Of a DNA stretch of 26,456 bases, positions 22,396 to 26,456 are shown piece by piece. Every line of letters begins with the position of its first letter. Positions within the stretch are counted from its first letter, which is position 1. Where the stretch lies: contig JACKBA010000056.1 of the NCBI GenBank assembly GCA_020634815.1, positions 1 through 26,456 of the forward strand, in the 5' to 3' direction. The position numbers and the translations under genes were made by a program. The notes below the pieces were generated by a model. It did not search any database. It was not told the origin of the DNA and saw only the letters and a list, made by a program, of their open reading frames with translations. Source of the DNA: Caldilineaceae bacterium. GTDB taxonomy: Bacteria > Chloroflexota > Anaerolineae > Caldilineales > Caldilineaceae.

Positions 22396-22756
22396 GCAGC
22401 ATTGCCGTTTGTTCGTAGCCATAGCCACACCGAGCCTGTCCAGCCCCTGCCGGCACAGCCGCCGCAATGCGTATGCGCTTCCAGATGACCTCGCCGACGA
22501 CGATCAGCCAACTGAAACACGATCTGCATGAGGCCGCAACCGGGATGCAAATCCTGCACTTTGTCGGTCACTGGTGCGCTCTTGACAAAGCAACGTGGTC
22601 ATGAGAAAGTCCACTTCGATACAAGTTGAACTAAATTCAGTAGTTAACGATTCTCGCCGTAGTAGCGGCTTCAGTCGTTGATTTTCTCTGGAACGGCTGA
22701 AGCCGTCACTACAAATCGTGAACTACTGAAATTGACGACCATCGAGGTGGAATCGC
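22396..22756. other. Non-coding interval between the kinase and the ArsR-type regulator
   Basis: No gene is convincing. A 45-codon frame (22467-22604) exists but lacks a ribosome site and any known motif. The right part is filled by a large imperfect palindrome, listed separately. Confidence 0.5.
22636..22730. repeat. 95-bp imperfect palindrome upstream of the ArsR-type gene
   Basis: The outer arms 22636-22652 and 22714-22730 are 17-base inverted copies with one mismatch (TTCAGTAGTTAACGATT on the left). The inner arms 22659-22679 and 22692-22712 match at 18 of 21 positions around GGCTTCAG/CTGAAGCC, with a 12-base loop. The structure ends 26 bases before the regulator ATG. It looks like a REP-like interspersed element, of a GTAGTGACGGCTTCAGCC type that I recall from Chloroflexota and cyanobacteria, but its place also fits an operator or leader structure. 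Confidence 0.75.
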
Positions 22757-23674
22757 ATGCAAGACATCCTTGAGTTTCTCAGCGTACTCGCCGACAGCAC
22801 CCGGCTGAAGATCGTCGGCCTGCTCGCACAACAACCGCGCAGCGGTGACGAACTGGCAGCCATTCTGGCCGCAAAGGCGCCGACCATCTCCCATCACATC
22901 GCACGGCTGGAAGAGGTGGGCCTGGTCTCGGCAGAGGCCCAGCAGTACTACAAGATCTATGCGCTGAACGCTGTGGCGCTGGGCGACTATGTCGATGCGC
23001 TCACGCCCGCTCACCTGGCGCGCCGCGTCGACCTGGACGACACCATCGACGCCAACGCGTACGCTGCGATGATTCTGGCACGGTGGCTCAAGGACGATCG
23101 CTTGCAGGGCATCCCGCGCAAGCTTCAGCACCAGCGTGCCGTCTACACCTGGCTCACCAGCAAGTTTGCGCAGAACGTGCGCTATGACTCCGACCAGGTG
23201 GGTGAAATCGTGGAGCAGTGGTGCCATCCCAACTTCTGCACGGAACTGATTCGCCGGTTGGTCGACGGGCAGTACCTGGGGCGCCTGGCCGATGGGAGCT
23301 GGTACTGGCGCGCCGATTCGCCCATTGCACAGCAGGCGGACTTCGAGGCCAGAGCCTTGCCGATTGCCCAGTCACCCGATCCACTGACATACTCGGCCAC
23401 ACGGGCGACGGCGCGCAAGCTCGATCCGGCCGGCGACTATGCCCAGCTCAAGCCCAAGGTGCATGTCCCCGACCCGGACCGCGAACGCAAGCTCATGGCC
23501 TTCCGGCTCAAGCGCGGGCAGCGCTATACGGCGCAGGAGATCGACGCACATATCGAGCGCTATCGCGGCGATCTCGAGGGCGATGCCGCCGCCATTCGCG
23601 AACAGTTGTTGAGTGAAGCGTTGCTCTTTGCGGACGACGACCGGCTATACTGGCGCGACGAGATCAACTTCTGA
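22757..23674 (+). CDS. ArsR-type regulator with two DUF2087-like domains
   Basis: 305 residues. Residues 1-85 are a winged helix of ArsR type: LADSTRLKIVGLLAQQPRSG, then DELAAILAAKAPTISHHIARL with the recognition helix, and VGLVSAEAQQYYKIYAL as the wing. No Cys pair for metal sensing is present in the helix. Residues about 116-186 match DUF2087 (RAVYTWLTSKF, RYDSDQVGEIVEQW, ELIRRLVDGQYLGRLADGSW, YWR). Residues about 241-302 repeat the same pattern in diverged form (RYTAQEIDAHIERY, AIREQLLSEALLFADD, LYWR). The ATG at 22757 has GAGGTGGAA upstream. The PrmA-like gene follows after 63 bases. DNA binding is inferred; the ligand is unknown. Confidence 0.9.
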   Translation: MQDILEFLSVLADSTRLKIVGLLAQQPRSGDELAAILAAKAPTISHHIARLEEVGLVSAEAQQYYKIYALNAVALGDYVDALTPAHLARRVDLDDTIDANAYAAMILARWLKDDRLQGIPRKLQHQRAVYTWLTSKFAQNVRYDSDQVGEIVEQWCHPNFCTELIRRLVDGQYLGRLADGSWYWRADSPIAQQADFEARALPIAQSPDPLTYSATRATARKLDPAGDYAQLKPKVHVPDPDRERKLMAFRLKRGQRYTAQEIDAHIERYRGDLEGDAAAIREQLLSEALLFADDDRLYWRDEINF

Positions 23675-23737
23675 GCGACGCGCGTCGCTATTGAACCCAT
23701 CACCTGACCTGCATTCGCCGGCAAGGCAACGGACACC

Positions 23738-24376
23738 ATGCCATCACCTGCACAACGCCCGCCCAAGATTCTCACGCCGCAGCCCATCGGCCGCCGCTTT
23801 CTGGTGGTACCGGCTGCCCTGCCGCCGCCCGCGACCGACCGCATCGTGCTGCACATCGACGCCGGCTCGGCCTTTGGCGACGGCGCGCACCCCACCACGC
23901 AACTCTGCCTGGCCGCGCTGGATCGCCACTGCCGGCCCGGCGCGCTCATCGACCTGGGTGCGGGCACGGGGATTCTCGCCATCGCAGCGGCTAAGCTGGG
24001 CGCTGCGCCCGTCCTCGGCGTCGACATCGATGCCGCGTCGGTGGAGATTGCCCGCGCCAACATCGAGCGCAACAGCGTGACCGGCGCCGTGCGCGCGGAG
24101 GAAGGTTCGCTCGCCGACGTGCTGGCCGGGCGCTACGGGGTGGCGCAGGCGCCGGTCGTCGTCGCCAACATCCTGGCCCACGTGCTGGTCGACTTCTTCG
24201 CCGCCGGGTTGGCCGACACCGTGACGCCCGACGGCCTGCTCATCCTCTCCGGCGTCCTGCGCACGCAAGGGCCGGAGCTGCGCGCCCGCCTCGGCTGGCA
24301 CGGCCTCACCCTCGCCGCCGAAGAGCGCAGCGGAGAGTGGCTGTGCGTGATCGCGCGAAAAGCGGGAAATGCGTAA
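23738..24376 (+). CDS. PrmA-like methyltransferase lacking the N-terminal L11-recognition domain
   Basis: 212 residues, much shorter than ribosomal protein L11 methyltransferase PrmA (about 290-300). The catalytic half is intact. SAFGDGAHPTTQLCL (44-58) corresponds to the PrmA signature AFGTGxHPTT. IDLGAGTGILAIAAAKLGA (71-89) is motif I for S-adenosylmethionine, GVDIDAASVEIARANI follows, and VVANILA (141-147) is the NxLA motif of the family. The first 30 residues (RRFLVVPAALPPPATDRIVL) hold only the linker strand. The substrate may therefore not be L11; short PrmA-like enzymes may act on other proteins or small molecules. The last codons and the TAA stop lie inside the first unit of the heptamer repeat. 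Start ATG with AAGG upstream. Confidence 0.85.
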   Translation: MPSPAQRPPKILTPQPIGRRFLVVPAALPPPATDRIVLHIDAGSAFGDGAHPTTQLCLAALDRHCRPGALIDLGAGTGILAIAAAKLGAAPVLGVDIDAASVEIARANIERNSVTGAVRAEEGSLADVLAGRYGVAQAPVVVANILAHVLVDFFAAGLADTVTPDGLLILSGVLRTQGPELRARLGWHGLTLAAEERSGEWLCVIARKAGNA

Positions 24377-24641
24377 CGAGTGATGCGTAACGAGTGAAAC
24401 GTCAAACGTCATGCGTAATGCGTAACGAGTGATGCGTGATGCGTAACGAGTGAAACGTCAAACGTCAAACGTGAGGCGTGGGTGAGCTGTCATCAGCAAT
24501 TAGCAATCAGCAATCCGTCCATCAGCAATTGATGTGCCAGAGGTTCCACATCACGCATCACGTTTGACGCATGACGTTTGACGCCCTCACGCATCACTCG
24601 TTACGCATTACGCATTACGCATTACTCGTCACGCATCACTC
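24370..24641. repeat. Large inverted heptamer-phased repeat between convergent genes
   Basis: From 24370 to 24474 the sequence is 15 consecutive seven-base units in perfect phase, drawn from TGCGTAA, CGAGTGA, TGCGTGA, AACGTCA and AACGTGA. From 24550 to 24641 the same units appear on the opposite strand, with one single-base slip near 24585. The segment 24411-24439 is repeated exactly in inverted form at 24587-24615 (29 bases). The centre has AGCAATT/AGCAATC units (24495-24530) and a CATC/GATG apex. The element starts inside the stop codon region of the methyltransferase gene and ends three bases before the stop of the oxidoreductase gene, so it may serve both 3' ends. Confidence 0.88.
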
Positions 24642-24643
24642 CT

Positions 24644-25717
24644 CTACTCTCCCCATGCCATCGGCCACGGCGGCGTAAAGCTCGACGTCACGTCGACCGG
24701 CCGGCCTGTCTGCAAGGATTCGCTGATGGCCGCGCAGATTTCGACGACGTGCGCGGCCTGGGCGCCGCTGGCGCGCTGCGGCCGGCCCTCGGCGATGGCG
24801 TCGGCGATCTCGGCGACGGAGCGCCCCCAGTCGATGCCGTCGAAGGGCGGGCGTACGTAGGGCACCGGCGCATACTCCTCGCCGTAGGGCGACAGCTCCA
24901 CCGCCGCGTCGAAGTCCTGGAAGCTGCTCAGGTAGAGCGAACCCAGATCGCCGTGAAATTCCAGCCCCTTCTGCTTGCCGTGCCCGCCCACGTAGAAGTT
25001 GGTCGTCAGACGCACGACGGTGCCGTCGGCCAGTTCCACCGCCGCCACCACCCAATCCGGCGTCTCGATGTGGAAGGGCATGCCCTCCTGCGTGACACGG
25101 TCGGGATGGAGCACCTTGCCGTAGGCCGTGACGCGGCGGGCCGGCGCCAGAAAGGTCGTGACCAGCGTCAGCGGGTAGACGCCGACATCGAAGAGCGCGC
25201 CGACCTCGTAGAAGGGACCGGGGTTCGGGTGCCACGACTCGATGCGCCCCCAGTTCACCTCACAGTAGACGACGCGCACCTTCCCTAGCTCGCCAGAGCG
25301 GATCGCCTTCCACGCCGTCTGCTGCGCCTCACCCATGAAGGTGATGGGCGAGCAACTCAGCCGCAGCCCGCGCGCCGCCGCCAGATCGACCAGCCCTTTC
25401 GCATCGGCGTAGGTCATGGCCAGCGGCTTCTCGCTGTGCACGTGCTTGCCCGCCTCCAGGCACTGCGTGATGACGGCAGGGTGCGCGTGGTGGATGGTGA
25501 GGTTGACGACGAGGTCGATGGCCGGGTCGGCCAGCATCTCCTCCAGCGTGGCGTAGGCGCGGCCGCCATAGTCGGCGGTGAGCGCACGGGCGCGTTCCGG
25601 GAAGACGTCGGTGGCGCCCGCCAGCTCGATCTGCGGGTAGCCTTGCATGGTGCGCGCGTAGGGGCCGGCGATGTTACCGCAGCCGGCAATGCCGACGCGC
25701 AAGGGTTTGGTGCTCAT
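24644..25717 (-). CDS. Gfo/Idh/MocA family NAD(P)-dependent oxidoreductase
   Basis: 357 residues, with AGGAGA before the ATG. The N-terminal Rossmann domain starts LRVGIAGCGNIAGPYARTM (GCGNIA at 12-17), followed by ELAGATDVFPERARALT, DLVVNLTIHHAHP and the family motif EKPLAMT (96-102) with Lys97. The C-terminal domain holds PFYEVGALFDVGVYPLTLV, corresponding to the GGxxxDxGxH/Y region that binds substrate, and DWVVAAVELADGTVVRLTTN. Members oxidise or reduce sugars, inositols or related compounds with NAD(P). The exact substrate cannot be read. No sugar transporter or partner enzyme lies in the window; the gene converges on the PrmA-like gene across the heptamer repeat. Confidence 0.94.
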   Translation of the reverse strand: MSTKPLRVGIAGCGNIAGPYARTMQGYPQIELAGATDVFPERARALTADYGGRAYATLEEMLADPAIDLVVNLTIHHAHPAVITQCLEAGKHVHSEKPLAMTYADAKGLVDLAAARGLRLSCSPITFMGEAQQTAWKAIRSGELGKVRVVYCEVNWGRIESWHPNPGPFYEVGALFDVGVYPLTLVTTFLAPARRVTAYGKVLHPDRVTQEGMPFHIETPDWVVAAVELADGTVVRLTTNFYVGGHGKQKGLEFHGDLGSLYLSSFQDFDAAVELSPYGEEYAPVPYVRPPFDGIDWGRSVAEIADAIAEGRPQRASGAQAAHVVEICAAISESLQTGRPVDVTSSFTPPWPMAWGE

Positions 25718-25762
25718 GTTTCTCTCCTCGTGAATCGATTCTTCAGACGTTGTTTGAAAAGT

Positions 25763-25959
25763 CCCACCACAAAGTCACAACGGACACAAAGGGGCACGAA
25801 GTCAGATAAGCCCACCACAAAGCCCACCACAAAGCCCACCACAAAGTCACAACGGGCACAAAGGGGCACGAAGAAATCGAAGAGAGTAAGGTGAACGATG
25901 AGAGGACACTCTCGTGGTCTTCTTTGTGCCCCTTTGTGTGCCTGGTGTCTTTGTGGTTT
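25763..25959. repeat. Composite CACAAAG-type tandem and inverted repeat
   Basis: A 12-base unit CCCACCACAAAG occurs at 25763, 25811, 25823 and 25835. Twice it is followed by a 27-base unit (25775-25801 and 25847-25873) that differs at one base. The composite 39-base copies at 25763-25801 and 25835-25873 are thus 38/39 identical. A diverged inverted copy (CTTTGTGCCCCTTTGTGTG and following) lies at 25922-25959. It sits between two minus-strand genes, upstream of the oxidoreductase side's neighbour. Open frames across it encode only repeat text. Confidence 0.85.
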
Positions 25960-25993
25960 GCTCTTTATCAACTCTCACAAGAAGGCTGCTGCG

Positions 25994-26456
25994 CTATTTG
26001 CTCACGGCCGGCAGATAGAGCTGCGGCTCCGGCGTCGCCGGCGGGTCGGCATCGAAGGTGGCCGTCACGCTGCGGGCGGCGTCCATGGTCACGGTGCAGG
26101 CGCCCGTGCCGGCGCACGCACCGCTCCAACCCGCAAAGGTCGCCCCGGCGACCGGGCCGGCGCTCAATGTCACGCTCGTGCCGGAATCGAAGTCGGCCGC
26201 GCAGGTGGCGCCACAGGCGATGCCGGCGGGCGCGCTCGTCACGGTGCCGCTGCCCGTGCCGGCGGTCGTCACCGTCAGCCGGTAGCGGTTGCGCGTGAAG
26301 GTGGCGGTCACGTTCCTTGCCGCCGTCATGCTCACGGTGCAGACGCTGCCGCTGCACGCCCCGCTCCAGCCGGTGAAGCTGGAACCGGCGGCCGGCGTTG
26401 CGCTCAGCGTTACACTGGTGCCATGGTCGAAGTCCGCCGCACAGGTGGCGCCGCAC
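25994..26456 (-). CDS. C-terminal part of a secreted protein with InlB-B-like/Cys-containing repeats, cut by window edge
   Basis: The last 153 codons of a longer gene whose start lies beyond 26456. Two copies of a module of about 75 residues are visible. Each contains CGATCAADFDxGTSVTLSA, then a FxGWSGAC strand, a short loop with Cys, and ARxVTATF. Between them is RYRLTVTTAGTGSGTVTSAP. This is the bacterial repeat seen in Listeria InlB B-type and related (Big/Flg_new-like) surface proteins, here with paired Cys probably forming disulfides outside the cell. The tail DPPATPEPQLYLPAVSK carries the YLPAV motif that I associate with exported Chloroflexota proteins. Function is likely extracellular or adhesive; what precedes it cannot be seen. 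Confidence 0.88.
   Translation of the reverse strand, partial: CGATCAADFDHGTSVTLSATPAAGSSFTGWSGACSGSVCTVSMTAARNVTATFTRNRYRLTVTTAGTGSGTVTSAPAGIACGATCAADFDSGTSVTLSAGPVAGATFAGWSGACAGTGACTVTMDAARSVTATFDADPPATPEPQLYLPAVSK

Noticed and set aside
22467..22604. 45-codon plus-strand frame before the ArsR-type gene
   Set aside because: No ribosome site, no family resemblance, too short to judge.
24370..25959. CRISPR array
   Set aside because: The repeats are contiguous or phased units without unique spacers of constant length, and no cas gene is present.
25714..25971. 85-residue minus-strand frame with repeated FVVGFVVGFVVG
   Set aside because: It is a translation of the CCCACCACAAAG tandem repeat, a common spurious prediction.
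25968..26456. 162-residue minus-strand frame at the right edge
   Set aside because: Wrong frame; the neighbouring frame shows the InlB-B-like modules and the YLPAV tail.

Overview
The window is high-GC bacterial DNA, over 60% G+C by eye. It holds 28 supportable protein genes, no RNA gene that I could recognise, no insertion sequence and no CRISPR array. Two secreted proteins carry Thr/Pro-rich linkers and a YLPAV motif (YLPAVNG inside one, YLPAVSK at the C-terminus of the other). I know this style from surface proteins of Chloroflexota (Anaerolineae, Caldilineae and relatives). Together with heptamer-phased repeats and GAAGCCG-type hairpins, it suggests a filamentous or environmental Chloroflexota genome. 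That taxonomy is an inference.

Layout. 1-333 (minus): the end of a toxin-antitoxin type pair, UPF0175 followed by a PIN/DUF3368 protein cut by the window edge, overlapping by ATGA. 334-1330: a long non-coding stretch with four clustered hairpins (799-916) and a heptamer repeat block (about 1139-1258). 1331-4757 (plus): a metal module, made of an exported Met-rich protein and a CopB-like CPH-type P-type ATPase with a His-rich N-terminus, separated by a terminator-like hairpin. 4947-5585 (plus): a DUF4203 membrane protein with a good promoter. 6105-7099 (plus): an HU-like DNA-binding protein, DUF6883 and DUF4926, behind a structured leader.

7128-12640 (minus): eight close-packed genes. The first four in transcription order (unknown protein, UGT-type glycosyltransferase, stand-alone E2-fold acyltransferase, SAM methyltransferase) overlap each other and look like a tailoring unit. 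The last four (DUF1801, VOC, DHFR-like, GNAT) are small stand-alone enzymes. 12884-15597 (minus): a beta-propeller lipoprotein, a secreted multidomain protein and a small Cys-rich protein lying just downstream of a hairpin-plus-T7 terminator.

15957-18979 (plus): a voltage-gated-type K+ channel, an alpha/beta hydrolase and an alpha-toroid repeat protein. 18995-19324 (minus): a TfoX N-terminal domain protein. 19780-22395 (plus): a membrane hybrid histidine kinase. 22757-24376 (plus): an ArsR-type regulator with two DUF2087-like domains, preceded by a 95-bp imperfect palindrome, then a PrmA-like methyltransferase lacking the usual N-terminal domain. 24370-24641: a large inverted heptamer repeat between two convergent genes. 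24644-25717 (minus): a Gfo/Idh/MocA oxidoreductase. 25763-25959: a composite tandem repeat. 25994-26456 (minus): the C-terminal end of a secreted protein with repeated Cys-containing InlB-B-like modules.

No single region is a clear new defence or biosynthetic system. The strongest candidates for something undescribed are the Met-rich protein paired with the CopB-like pump, the overlapping glycosyltransferase/acyltransferase/methyltransferase set, the HU-DUF6883-DUF4926 cassette, and the heptamer-phased repeats, one of which supplies the stop codon of the methyltransferase gene.
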